This document shows positions 1 to 9,845 of a stretch of 64,000 nucleotides of DNA, one piece after another. The stretch lies in NCBI GenBank assembly GCA_030015575.1, contig JASDDO010000024.1, positions 38,774,114 through 38,838,113 on the forward strand, in the 5' to 3' direction. Both the position numbers and the translations under genes were made by a program. This DNA is from Agapanthus africanus. Taxonomy: Eukaryota; Streptophyta; Magnoliopsida; Asparagales; Amaryllidaceae. Numbering within the stretch: position 1 is the first letter of the stretch; every line of letters begins with the position of its first letter. The notes under the pieces are model-generated. The model saw nothing but the letters and a program-made list of their open reading frames with translations, searched no databases and was not told the DNA's origin.

Positions 1-1754
1 CTTAGAGTTTGAAACGAGTCGAGGATTCCCACGGAGGCACTGGTGGCTCTGCGAGTCAACGCGGATCGGGAGGTTCTCGTCAAGGAGTGTTTGTATCCGT
101 GAGTCGAGGAGTTTGCTAGGGATTATTTGTTTCCCAAGCGCCAAGGATTATTTGTTTTCTTGGGGTTTGAAACGAGTCGAGGATTCCCACGGAGGCACTG
201 GTGGCTCTGCGAGTCGACGCGGATCGGGAGGCTCTCGTCAAGGAGTGTTTGTATCCGTGAGTCGAGGAATTTGATGAAGATACTGGTTTCTTCGGAGTTG
301 GACTGAACCGTCGAGATTTAGCTTCGTTTTCTAGCGGAGCCTGCTGGGAAAGTATGGTTCCCGCTTTGTTTACGCCCTTGAATTGTATACAGGGATCGAT
401 GTGATCTTAACTGTAGGGCCAAGTTTTATCATTTTTATTTTATTTCCGCGATGCTCTATCATTTCAGCTTTTATATCGCGAAGGTCGCGATTGCCCAATC
501 ATTTCGGCTATTTTTCGCGGTGCCCAATCATTTCGACTATTTATTTTATTTTTACTCGCTGCTTTTTATTGTGAGTTGCCCAATCATTTCGGCTATTTCC
601 CATGCATACATTTTCTTTACTTGCTGTTTTTTTATTGCAAGCTGCCCCATCATTTCGGCTATTTCCCATGCATGTGCGGCCTACTGGTTTTTCGCCGTAA
701 ACCTGGAATCAGACGCCGATTTCGGCATCAGCACAGCTACAACTGGGATATTGCCAGGAGCGAATCATCATTTGCCTCTGTCGATGTCGAACAAAGGTGG
801 CTTAGCGACCAAGGTTAAGGCCCTGTCGACTAAGGCTTTTGACTTCATGAGCCGCAAGGGTCTCACAAAGGTATTTCTTACTACAAGTCGTGAGGATCTT
901 GTAGGTGCATTTTCTCCTTAAGAATTGTGAGGATTCCTAAGTGTATGTTCCTCTGTAAGTCGTAAGGATCCTACAAGAGGGTTTTCTCCTTGTAAGTCGA
1001 GAGGACTTATAAAGGTTGTTCATCATGCGAACATATCCTCAGTCTCGGATGAGACTTGATTAAAGAAATGTTTATTCGCGCCCGTGGATTGTATACAAGG
1101 GCCAATATAAGACCACTTGTAGGGCAGTATTGGAAGTTTGTGGGGGTTTGCTTAAGCACAGGTTTAGATCTCTGTAACTTAAGACTTTCAAATCTTATGA
1201 GCCGTGAGGGTCCCATAAGAGAGTTCTCCTCACGAGTCGTGAGGATCTCGCGAGTGTATTTTCTCCCTAGGAATCGTGAGGATCCCTAAGTGTGTTGCTC
1301 CCTTGTGAGTCGTAAGGATCTCACGCGGGTGGTTTCTCCTTACACGGTCGAGGGGACCCTGTAAGTGCCTTTTTGACGAGGTTGCGCCCTTTCAGGTTTT
1401 CACAAACACTCGCCGGTAGTCCTGCTGTTTTTACTCACGGAGCCCTTTCGGGTTTTCATCCGTGCCCTTTTTTTCTTATGGACATACCGTTTTTTTATTT
1501 TTTATTTTTTTTATTTTTTTATTTTTTTATTTTCATATATATTTTTTTTATCTTGTCAGCCTAAAGATGCTGCGGTAGTAGTTTAAAGACGTTTCGGTCC
1601 GCTATTAGTTTAAGGACATTTCGGTCCGTCGTTAGTTTAAGGACGTTTCGGTCCGTTATTGAGAAGGCTGGGTACTGCTTATAGAGCCTGAGCTTAGGAA
1701 GACAGAGAGCGGACATAGTCGTCGTCATCTATCATTGACCTAGGCCGTAACTCA
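1..1754 (-). repeat. 3' UTR of the Tat element, made of several tandem-repeat blocks
   Basis: This stretch follows the pol stop in the element's sense and holds no convincing gene. Four repeat blocks are visible. A 158-bp tandem unit occurs at 1-275 (GTTTGAAACGAGTCGAGGA recurs at 7 and 165). Dispersed copies of ATCATTTCGGCTATTT occur at about 455-665. Degenerate AGTCGTGAGGATC-type units occur at about 840-1,350. Three copies of a 28-bp unit (TTTAAGGACGTTTCGGTCCG) occur at about 1,575-1,665. A T-rich run is at 1,468-1,552. Tandem repeats in the 3' UTR are known for Tat elements. It could alternatively hold decayed LTR-derived sequence, because some modules also occur in the 5' LTR. Confidence 0.7.
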
Positions 1755-4700
1755 TTAAGCGTAGTATTTCTTTAGGAATCGACCGTTTATTGGCCTGAAA
1801 GGCCTTTCACCGTGCATATCCATGAGTAGATAGGCTCCACCCTGGTAGACTTTATCTATGATGTACGGGCCTTCATAGTTTGGCTCGAATTTTCCCCGCT
1901 TGGCGCGATTGGGGATCATAGGCCTTTTGACCACTAGCACAAGCTCGCCTTGGCGGAATGTCCTCGGTCGGGTCAATCTTTCATATGAGCGCGTCATCTT
2001 TGCTTTATAAGCCTCCAGATTTTGTTGCGCTATGAGCCGGGTTTCATCGAGGGCGTCAAGCTTCTCAAGCCGAAGGTGAGCATTTTCTTCGTCCGTCAAC
2101 TCGTAGTGGACTGCCACTCGTAGAGAGGGTAACTCTATCTCGAGGGGGAGTACTGCTTCTGTACCGAACACCAACGCGTACGGCGTTGTGTTTGTGGCCG
2201 TCTTGAACGCTGTTCGATATGCCCAAAGAGCTTCTTGCAGTCTTTCGTGCCAGTCTTTCTTATTTTGGGACACCGTTTTCTTTATGATTTTTGTTAAGGT
2301 CTTGTTGAAGGCTTCAGCTAGTCCGTTGGCTCGCGGATTGTAAACCGAGGAATATCTCCAGTCTATATTATGCTGTTGCGCGAAGCGACTGATCTTGTGG
2401 CTTCTGTAAGCTGGCCCGTTATCGGAGATGATCCGTCGCGGAGTTCCAAACCGATATATGACGTGTGTCTTGATGAAATGGAGGATATTCTCCGTCTTAA
2501 CTTCTCTTAACGGTACCGCTTCTTCCCATTTAGAGAAGTAGTCAGTCGTCGCCAAGATGAAACGATGTCCCCTAGACGATGCTGGTTCGATGGGGCCGAC
2601 TATATCAGTCCCCCACATCTCGAATGACCAGCTAGCCACCGTTGGATATAGTGGATTTGGGTGCTGGTGGATGAAGTCCCCATGAATTTGGCATGAGTGG
2701 CATTGCTTCGCATATTCGATGCAGTCCTGAATCATCGTGGGCCAGTAGTAGCCCATCCGTTTTATCTTCAACTTCATCTTAGGGCCTGCTTGGTGAGAAC
2801 CGTAGAGTCCGTCGTGAACTTCCTTGACGACCCTTTTCGCTTCGTCAGGTCCTAAGCATCTTAGCCACAGAGAATCGAATGACCTCTTGTATAGAGTATC
2901 ATTGACGAAGGCAAAAGATAGAGCTCGTTTCATGAGCTGATGTCTTGCGGACGCCTTTTCAGGCATTCGGTGGGATTTAAAGTAATCTATGAAGACTTCC
3001 CTCCAATCCTCGGTATTTTCCCAATCTTTTACTTGCAGGGTTGTCTGCTCGTTCGCTCCTTTTTCTTCGGATGATTCCGGAGATATTTCTGCTGGGACAA
3101 GCACTCGACGGCTTTGTACCACGATTCTAACGTCATCGAGGTTCTCGTTAGCCAGTTCTTTAGCAAGTTTGGCCAATGCGTCCGCTTTGCTGTTTTCCGC
3201 GCGCGGTATGTTCTCCAAAGTATAAGAGGGAATTTGGGTCAACAGTTGTTGCACCTTTTCGCCGTACTTTACCAATTCTGGCTTGCACGTTTGGTAGTCG
3301 CCGTTTACTTGACTAACGACCAGTTGAGAATCCCCGTATATGAGGAGGTCTTCAATTCCCATGTCAATGGCGATCTCGAGGCCTGCTATCAGAGCTTCGT
3401 ATTCGGCTTCGTTGTTTGTCCTCGGCTCCGTCAGGGAGAACGCATAGCGCATTATCCCTCCTTGTGGAGTTATAAAGATGAGTCCTACCCCCGATTTAAT
3501 TATAGGGGTATTTTGTTTGCGCTTCTTCACGGAGGATGCTCCGTAGAAATAAAGCTCCCATCGGGTATCATCACCGTCGATCGCATCAAACGCATGTTCG
3601 TCTGGAAGATCGCAATTCAGAGGAGAGTCGGCCGGTATCGGATGCTCAGCGAGGAAGTCGGCGATGGCCTGGCCTTTCACTGCCTTGAGAGGTTGATATG
3701 TTATCGAGAACTCCATCAAGAGCAGGGCCCATTTAGCGAGTCGTCCCGTCAATATGGCTTTCGACATCAAGTATTTAAGGGGGTCCACCTTTGAAATGAG
3801 ACGGACTTCATGCGCCAACGCATAGTGTCTAAGCTTTGTTATCGCAAAAATCAACGCCAGGCAATGTTTTTCAATGGGAGAGTAGTTGCTTTCTGCCCCC
3901 AGCAGAACTCGACTTAAGTAGTAGAGTGCTCTTTCTTTCCCTTGATCGTTCTCTTGTGCCCATAATGCGCCTAAGGAACCTTCGAGGGCGGTTGTATAAA
4001 GAATGAGAGGCTTTCCCTTAACTGGAGCAGCCAACACTGGAGGGTTTTGCAGGTACTGTTTGATCTCGTCCAGTGCGCTTTGGCATTTTTGATCCCAGAC
4101 GAACGGGGTACCCTTCTTTATCAGGTGGCTATAGGGACGGCACTTGCCTGAAAGATTGGCTATAAATCGCCGTATGTATGCGAGCTTCCCTTGGAGAGAT
4201 CGCAACTGTTTAAGAGTTCTTGGCGGAGGCATTTCCATGATCGCTTTGATCTTTGACGGATATATTTCAATACCTCGGTGTCGAACAATGAATCCCAGGA
4301 ATTTGCCTGAGGAAACTCCAAATGCACACTTGAGCGGGTTCATTTTCAAGTTGTATTGTCGAAGGCGTTGAAATACGGTCTTCAGATGTTCGAGATGTTC
4401 CTCATATGATTTGTTTTTAACCACGAGATCGTCGATATAGCATTCGACGATTTCGTGTATAAGGTCATCGAAGATCTTTGTCATGGCCCTTTGATAGGTG
4501 GCACCGGCGTTCTTTAAACCGAAGGGCATCACCTTATAACAGAATATACCTAGAGGGGTCCTGAAGGCTGTGTGCTTCTGGTCTTCGGGATGCATCTTTA
4601 TCTGGTTATACCCCGATGAGCCGTCCATGAAGGAGAAAACCTCATGAGTGGATGTATTGTCTATCATCAGTTCGGTGACTGGCACTGGGAAATCATCCTT

Positions 4701-7700
4701 CGGGCAAGCTTTATTAAAATCCCGGAAGTCTACGCATATACGCACTGTCCCATTTTTCTTCATCACCGGGACGATGTTGGCGATCCATTCAGGGTATTGA
4801 ACTTCCTGGATGAAACCAGAGTCGATCAGCTTCTTGACCTCGGCATTGATACTCATCTCAAGCTCGAGTCGCATTCTTCTCGGCGCCTGTTTGACTGGTT
4901 TGACGTTCGGAGATATCGCCAATCTGTGCACAACAATTTCTGGATCTAGTCCCGGCATTTCGGAATAGTTCCACGCAAAGCAATCTTTATGTTGTAGAAG
5001 CACGTCTTTTAACGCGGCCACCCTCTCTTCAGATAGCAGCTCGCTGATGAATGTCGGTCGTGGATCGTTTGCCGTCCCCAACTCAATCTTCTTGAGGTTA
5101 TCTGCAGTGGTATGGATTCCATCTTCTAGCTCTTTTGGCGCTGGTGGGAATTCTGAGATTATCTCGTCGCTGCTATTTTCGAAGCACCAGGGAAGGTCAT
5201 CCATGTTCTCGGGCTCTTCTTTTGATATTGTAATCATGTGACAGGTGCGAATTCGCTTCCAATCCCAATGCGGAACTGGTTCTTCTTTCGTGGCCTTGGG
5301 CTCGTGCTTTTGTGGTGGCGTTACCCTCCAGTCGTCGGACAGATCGAATTTGCCAAGCTGGTACTGATCTTCGACCCAATTCTTGAAGGTGAAGCAATCT
5401 TCGAGAGGATGCCCTATTACTCGGTGATAAGAGCAATAGTCTGGGTGTGAGACTTCGCCTACTTGTTCGGGGTGTTTGGACTCCGGCAGTGTAAGCATCT
5501 GATGTTTTAAAGCGAGGTCAAGTATCTTCTTCGTTTTGTCCCGAGGAAACGAGTACGCTCGACCCATTTTCTTCATAAGGGATAGATCAATAGCGCTCGA
5601 CTCCCGTTTGCGTGGTTTCTTAGCCCTGCTTTGTTGTTGTTGAGCGCCTTTTTGGCCTTTCGACTTATTTCTGCTTTTGCGTTGAGCCTTCTTTATAACA
5701 GGTTGACAGGGAGCAGCCTTTTCATCCTTCACGGCTTGTTGGAGAAGGCGTTGCGTTCTGGCTTTCTCGTAGATGACCATTTCGCGGTTATGGTCGTCTC
5801 GGACTCTTTGACCCGCTTCCCTTATAAGCTCGTCCATTTGTTCTTCGAACGATGGACTGGGTTCCTTTGCATCTGGCACTTTTATTGGCTCAGGATTAGA
5901 GTCCTCCCATTGAGCATCCGCTTCTTCATCGAAGTCATATATGACATAGCAGCTGTTTAATAGCTCTCGTTTCTTTGACCGGATATATCCGAGCCCGATC
6001 GTCTCCATCCTCCCATTAGGTAGCTTGTGTTGAGTTCCGGGGACGTTCCAAACCCTGTCATAGAATTTGGCATTCCTAACAGTCTGTTCGAAGGGTATCC
6101 CTTGGCGCTTTAACAGTCGTTTCAAGCCTTCTGTATAATATCTGGGCAGACGAATGGGTTGAAGCCTGTCCAGCGTTGGATCTGCTCCATACCAGATCTC
6201 TTTCTCCACTTTATTTTCTTCAGAGCGGTAAAGCAGAATTGCTTTCTCTCTCTTTCTCTTGGGAGGAATATAGAATGTCCGCAGTTCTTCTACACTGTAG
6301 ATATTAAGTGCATCTAGTTCTTTATGGTGTCTAGGCGGCACCATGGCTATCTGTAGACTTCGCTCTTCATCAGCAGAAGTTCGTATTGACAGCCGAGCAG
6401 GGAATACAGCATGAACTTCATCCTCCGAATCACTACCGAAGATCAATGAAGGAACGGATGGTCCCAGCTTGGTGTATTGGGGCGGACCCGAATAAGTTAT
6501 ATCCTCTTCCTCCTCGGTATCGCTGCCGAAGACAGGGATGGTGGCGTTAGTTTTGTTCTCAGGCTTGTGACACCTTTCCGTGTCTTCGAAACTCGGCAAG
6601 AAGTATTTGGCATCTTCATACTTACGAACTTCATTCACGGAAAACGGATTCAATTCTCCTGCCACAGTGTACTCGAGACCATCCTTACAATATTTCATAC
6701 ACTGATGCTGTGTAGAAGGGATGATATTGTACTCGTGTAACCATGGTCGATCGAGCAGAGCATTGTAGCATGTCTTGGCGTCTATGACATGGAATTTAAT
6801 ATCTGTGACGAGCAACCCGAAGCGTAACGTCAATATCACAGATCCAAGAGTCTTTGATGATTGGGAGTCGAACCCGGAGATGGTGATCTTGTCCCGAGCA
6901 AGGTGCTGGACGCTCATGCAGATTTCCTTCAACACTCGCACGTTGAGGAGATTAACAGACGATCCATTATCGATCAGGATTTTGCCTATCTTTATATCAT
7001 GGCAGTATCCTGAGACATAGAGAGGGCGATTGTGTTCGCACGTCCCAAGGAGAAGGTCTTCATCGCCAAAAGCAACGTCGGCCGTGTGCACCTCTTCCAA
7101 CTCATTCTTCATCTTTTCTTCGGCCAGGAAGGCTTGGAACTGGTCCGGATCTTGAAGCGCTTTAATCAAAGAATCCCTCGCCTCTTTTGATAGTAACAGG
7201 GCATCAAGAATGCTGAGTTGTGAGGGCAGCTTCCTCAGATGCGCCAAGACATTGTAATCCACCTTATTTCTTTTCGGCGGATTCTTGGCGGTTAGCTCTT
7301 CCGCAACTTGGTCATCTAGAGTAATATCCTCAGAGACCTTTTCTTTCCCTTTATCTTTCTTGTTTAAGGGTCCGAGATTCTTTTCAGGTAACGTCCGATT
7401 GCGTAGCTGGATATTTTCGCAAACCTTTGGCTCTTCTTCTTTTCCCGAAGTTGACTCTTTAAAGAGAGGGGCGAGTTCCAGCTCTTCATCAGAATCACTC
7501 CCGAATGTAGGTACTTGTGACCCGCCGGTGTTAACCATGCGACAATCGCCGGTAGTTCTTTCAAGCCCTTCGGTCGTATTTCTTTGCTCCCGACGAGTTT
7601 TGCGCTTTTCCCGCTTAAAGCGTTGTCGATGAGCAACGTATCCTTGCCACCATTTATCGAAAGCTTTGCACTCTTGAGTGGGGTGCGAAACCTTCTGATG

Positions 7701-8417
7701 ATATAAGCAATAGGAAGGGTGCATTTCTATTTCACCAGTAATTTTTCCTTCAGAGGATGGTAGCTTCATGCCCATTGATATGGCCTTAGCAAACCTTTTC
7801 TTTATCTTGAATTGGCTTTTGTCGGTAGCGAAGGTGTTTTGCTCCAGCGGGATCGTCTCAGCCCTTTCATCAAGTCGCTGGCGCTTGGCCCTTTCAAATA
7901 TAGCCATCTCGCGTTCTCGATCAGCTTTACTTTTCAGTCGAGCTTCGTTAAGGAACGCGTCAATCATTTCAACTGATAGCTCCGGAATTTTTGATTCGGT
8001 ATCTGCCCCCAGCGTTTTAGTGCCAGGAGTCTCCTCATCGTTCGTGATCGAATGGGAGATCATATGACAGCTCGCTATATTTTCCTCAGATTCATCCGAT
8101 GAATTTTCTTCCTCATCTTCCTCTTGAAAGACGTGATTGAGGAACTCTTGGAGCGTAATGGGAGTTCGCGCCTTTTGGTTGTATTCATCTAGCGCGTCAA
8201 TTTGCTTTTGTAAGTCCGTGCGCTTGTCGCCGGGCTTCACGGGTTTCTTAGATTTCTTCTTCTTCTTTTTCGAAGATTTTGACGGCTGGTTGCGAGTGTT
8301 TGAGCCACCACCATCAGTCTTTGGAGTTGTACGCAGTTTCAACATCCCTTCAATGACCCGCGGTTCCAACGGGTTCTTCCACTTGATTGCTGGACATGCC
8401 TGAAGATCGTTTAGCAT
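1755..8417 (-). CDS. pol: Tat-lineage pol polyprotein (protease, RT, RNase H, second RNase H, integrase)
   Basis: This 2,220-codon ORF encodes the enzymes that copy the element RNA into DNA and insert it. Approximate residue positions: acidic, lysine-rich N-terminal region 1-450 with a CHHC zinc-knuckle-like motif near 235; aspartic protease near 479 (IDNGSS); a second knuckle (YCSYHRVIGHPLEDC) near 995; reverse transcriptase with the YIDD catalytic motif near 1,326; RNase H near 1,480; a second, archaeal-type RNase H near 1,670 (NNEAEYEALIAG), diagnostic of Tat; integrase with HHCC finger near 1,860 and DDE core around 1,936-2,040 (WGTDIVGP, DNGPAY). It is in the same frame as gag and about 30 bp downstream, which fits the read-through or splicing known in this group. 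At 2,220 residues it is longer than I expect for Tat pols, partly because of the region duplicated around the protease. It appears fully open. Confidence 0.95.
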   Translation of the reverse strand: MLNDLQACPAIKWKNPLEPRVIEGMLKLRTTPKTDGGGSNTRNQPSKSSKKKKKKSKKPVKPGDKRTDLQKQIDALDEYNQKARTPITLQEFLNHVFQEEDEEENSSDESEENIASCHMISHSITNDEETPGTKTLGADTESKIPELSVEMIDAFLNEARLKSKADREREMAIFERAKRQRLDERAETIPLEQNTFATDKSQFKIKKRFAKAISMGMKLPSSEGKITGEIEMHPSYCLYHQKVSHPTQECKAFDKWWQGYVAHRQRFKREKRKTRREQRNTTEGLERTTGDCRMVNTGGSQVPTFGSDSDEELELAPLFKESTSGKEEEPKVCENIQLRNRTLPEKNLGPLNKKDKGKEKVSEDITLDDQVAEELTAKNPPKRNKVDYNVLAHLRKLPSQLSILDALLLSKEARDSLIKALQDPDQFQAFLAEEKMKNELEEVHTADVAFGDEDLLLGTCEHNRPLYVSGYCHDIKIGKILIDNGSSVNLLNVRVLKEICMSVQHLARDKITISGFDSQSSKTLGSVILTLRFGLLVTDIKFHVIDAKTCYNALLDRPWLHEYNIIPSTQHQCMKYCKDGLEYTVAGELNPFSVNEVRKYEDAKYFLPSFEDTERCHKPENKTNATIPVFGSDTEEEEDITYSGPPQYTKLGPSVPSLIFGSDSEDEVHAVFPARLSIRTSADEERSLQIAMVPPRHHKELDALNIYSVEELRTFYIPPKRKREKAILLYRSEENKVEKEIWYGADPTLDRLQPIRLPRYYTEGLKRLLKRQGIPFEQTVRNAKFYDRVWNVPGTQHKLPNGRMETIGLGYIRSKKRELLNSCYVIYDFDEEADAQWEDSNPEPIKVPDAKEPSPSFEEQMDELIREAGQRVRDDHNREMVIYEKARTQRLLQQAVKDEKAAPCQPVIKKAQRKSRNKSKGQKGAQQQQSRAKKPRKRESSAIDLSLMKKMGRAYSFPRDKTKKILDLALKHQMLTLPESKHPEQVGEVSHPDYCSYHRVIGHPLEDCFTFKNWVEDQYQLGKFDLSDDWRVTPPQKHEPKATKEEPVPHWDWKRIRTCHMITISKEEPENMDDLPWCFENSSDEIISEFPPAPKELEDGIHTTADNLKKIELGTANDPRPTFISELLSEERVAALKDVLLQHKDCFAWNYSEMPGLDPEIVVHRLAISPNVKPVKQAPRRMRLELEMSINAEVKKLIDSGFIQEVQYPEWIANIVPVMKKNGTVRICVDFRDFNKACPKDDFPVPVTELMIDNTSTHEVFSFMDGSSGYNQIKMHPEDQKHTAFRTPLGIFCYKVMPFGLKNAGATYQRAMTKIFDDLIHEIVECYIDDLVVKNKSYEEHLEHLKTVFQRLRQYNLKMNPLKCAFGVSSGKFLGFIVRHRGIEIYPSKIKAIMEMPPPRTLKQLRSLQGKLAYIRRFIANLSGKCRPYSHLIKKGTPFVWDQKCQSALDEIKQYLQNPPVLAAPVKGKPLILYTTALEGSLGALWAQENDQGKERALYYLSRVLLGAESNYSPIEKHCLALIFAITKLRHYALAHEVRLISKVDPLKYLMSKAILTGRLAKWALLLMEFSITYQPLKAVKGQAIADFLAEHPIPADSPLNCDLPDEHAFDAIDGDDTRWELYFYGASSVKKRKQNTPIIKSGVGLIFITPQGGIMRYAFSLTEPRTNNEAEYEALIAGLEIAIDMGIEDLLIYGDSQLVVSQVNGDYQTCKPELVKYGEKVQQLLTQIPSYTLENIPRAENSKADALAKLAKELANENLDDVRIVVQSRRVLVPAEISPESSEEKGANEQTTLQVKDWENTEDWREVFIDYFKSHRMPEKASARHQLMKRALSFAFVNDTLYKRSFDSLWLRCLGPDEAKRVVKEVHDGLYGSHQAGPKMKLKIKRMGYYWPTMIQDCIEYAKQCHSCQIHGDFIHQHPNPLYPTVASWSFEMWGTDIVGPIEPASSRGHRFILATTDYFSKWEEAVPLREVKTENILHFIKTHVIYRFGTPRRIISDNGPAYRSHKISRFAQQHNIDWRYSSVYNPRANGLAEAFNKTLTKIIKKTVSQNKKDWHERLQEALWAYRTAFKTATNTTPYALVFGTEAVLPLEIELPSLRVAVHYELTDEENAHLRLEKLDALDETRLIAQQNLEAYKAKMTRSYERLTRPRTFRQGELVLVVKRPMIPNRAKRGKFEPNYEGPYIIDKVYQGGAYLLMDMHGERPFRPINGRFLKKYYA

Positions 8418-8447
8418 TCTCTTTGTCTTGGCTGATAATACAACCTC

Positions 8448-9833
8448 CTAAGGAGCTTCTTCAATGACGGAGCATGTTGCCCCCGGCGTATTCGTCCCCT
8501 TAGAGGTGTGGGGCTGCGGGGGATTCACCTTCCATTTGTCAGATAACGCGAACTTGCCCAGTCGGTACTGGTTTTCAAGCCAATTCTTGAAAACGTAGCA
8601 ATCTTCGATCGGATAGCCTAGTACTCGATGATAAGGACAGTAGTTGGGCTCGTTGACGTCACTTGGTTGCAACGGACGTTTTGGATCTGGCAGACTTATG
8701 AGTCTGTTGCGCAACGCCAGCTCGAATAACCTCCTCGTTTTATCGCGGGGAAAGAAATAAGGACGTCCCATCCTATCCTCAAGGGGTACGTACGGGCGCA
8801 TATTATTTTGACGAGCCACTGGCTTCGGGTCGCTTGGTTGTTGTTGAGCATTAGCGACAACGATCGCTTTTCCCTTCCCTTTGTCATTTCGGGAGTCCGG
8901 CCTTGGAAGAGGAGGTTTATGGCCCATCTGATCCATCTGTGCTAATTTGTCGATCAAGGCCTGGAAGGTAGTCGGCTTGAAAAACATCATAAACTGCGAG
9001 ATGGTTGCTTGTGGATCGAGGGTTCCCACAAACATACCCACTGCGGGAGCTTCTTCAATATGTTTCTCGCACTTCGACCATAAATTCCGCCATCGTATAG
9101 CGTACTGAACCCACGTCTCGCCGGGTTTTACCCTGGCATTAATCAGGGCCGTCATCGGGGTATGCTCACTGGCACTTGCAAAACGCTGAGTAAACAGTAG
9201 CTCCATCTCCGCGAAGGTTTTGATAGAGTCATTCGGGAGTTCAGAGTACCACTCAAACGCCGTATCTGATAAGTTTCCAACGAACTGGCGAAGCAACAGC
9301 TTGTCGTCACCGCCGGTGTTGCCGCAGAGTGCTCTGAACTGGGCGACATGCTGATGAGGATTGCCCGTCCCTTTGTAGACATGGAACTTAGGAATCGTAT
9401 AACCGGGTGGGTACTTGATTTGATCGTACCAACTTGGATATGGCCGCCCCGTTTTTACGACCTGACTGGCCGCTTCGGTCGCATGATGCACCCGTATTTG
9501 CTGGGCGATGTATTCATCCAAATCAGTTTTTGAGATTGTATCCTCCTTAGCTGTGGATAGAGCCGGTGGAGGATTCGACGTCTCTCCCCTATCGTCTTCA
9601 AGAATGATTGGGGGATCTTCAGCAGGTGGATCTTGTTGAATCATCATACCCACCATATCCTGGAACAGGAGGGCCATTTTCTTTATGTTGGCTGCCTGCT
9701 CTGCAGCTTCCTTATCTTTCTTCTCTAGTACGCGCCGAAGGAATTCGGCGTCCGTTTCTTGTTCTTGACGCTCGTCTGAGAATGTTTCCGGGGTTTCTTT
9801 TGGCCCTGTAAGTGCGGCCATAGCGTTCATCAT
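8448..9833 (-). CDS. gag: Tat-lineage Gag
   Basis: This 461-codon ORF encodes the capsid-forming protein. The central part (about residues 130-300) matches the retrotransposon gag family: WYSELPNDSIKTFAEMELLF followed by RVKPGETWVQYAIRWRNLW. The C-terminus has a CHHC knuckle-like motif, YCPYHRVLGYPIEDC, then FKNWLENQYRLGKFALSDKW. That C-terminal block of roughly 100 residues reappears inside pol between protease and RT. Gag begins about a dozen bases after the end of the upstream ORF, in the same frame, and pol continues in that frame too. The start was taken at the first Met-Met after the upstream ORF. It looks whole. Confidence 0.92.
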   Translation of the reverse strand: MMNAMAALTGPKETPETFSDERQEQETDAEFLRRVLEKKDKEAAEQAANIKKMALLFQDMVGMMIQQDPPAEDPPIILEDDRGETSNPPPALSTAKEDTISKTDLDEYIAQQIRVHHATEAASQVVKTGRPYPSWYDQIKYPPGYTIPKFHVYKGTGNPHQHVAQFRALCGNTGGDDKLLLRQFVGNLSDTAFEWYSELPNDSIKTFAEMELLFTQRFASASEHTPMTALINARVKPGETWVQYAIRWRNLWSKCEKHIEEAPAVGMFVGTLDPQATISQFMMFFKPTTFQALIDKLAQMDQMGHKPPLPRPDSRNDKGKGKAIVVANAQQQPSDPKPVARQNNMRPYVPLEDRMGRPYFFPRDKTRRLFELALRNRLISLPDPKRPLQPSDVNEPNYCPYHRVLGYPIEDCYVFKNWLENQYRLGKFALSDKWKVNPPQPHTSKGTNTPGATCSVIEEAP

Positions 9834-9845
9834 TTCTTGGAGCTT

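Noticed and set aside
383-921. Overlapping plus-strand ORFs of 63-156 codons
   Set aside because: They lie in the repeat-built 3' UTR of the minus-strand Tat element and consist of translated tandem repeats. No domain is recognisable.
2989-8403. Many plus-strand ORFs up to 226 codons opposite pol
   Set aside because: They are antisense shadows of a long, well-supported minus-strand pol, with no recognisable family.
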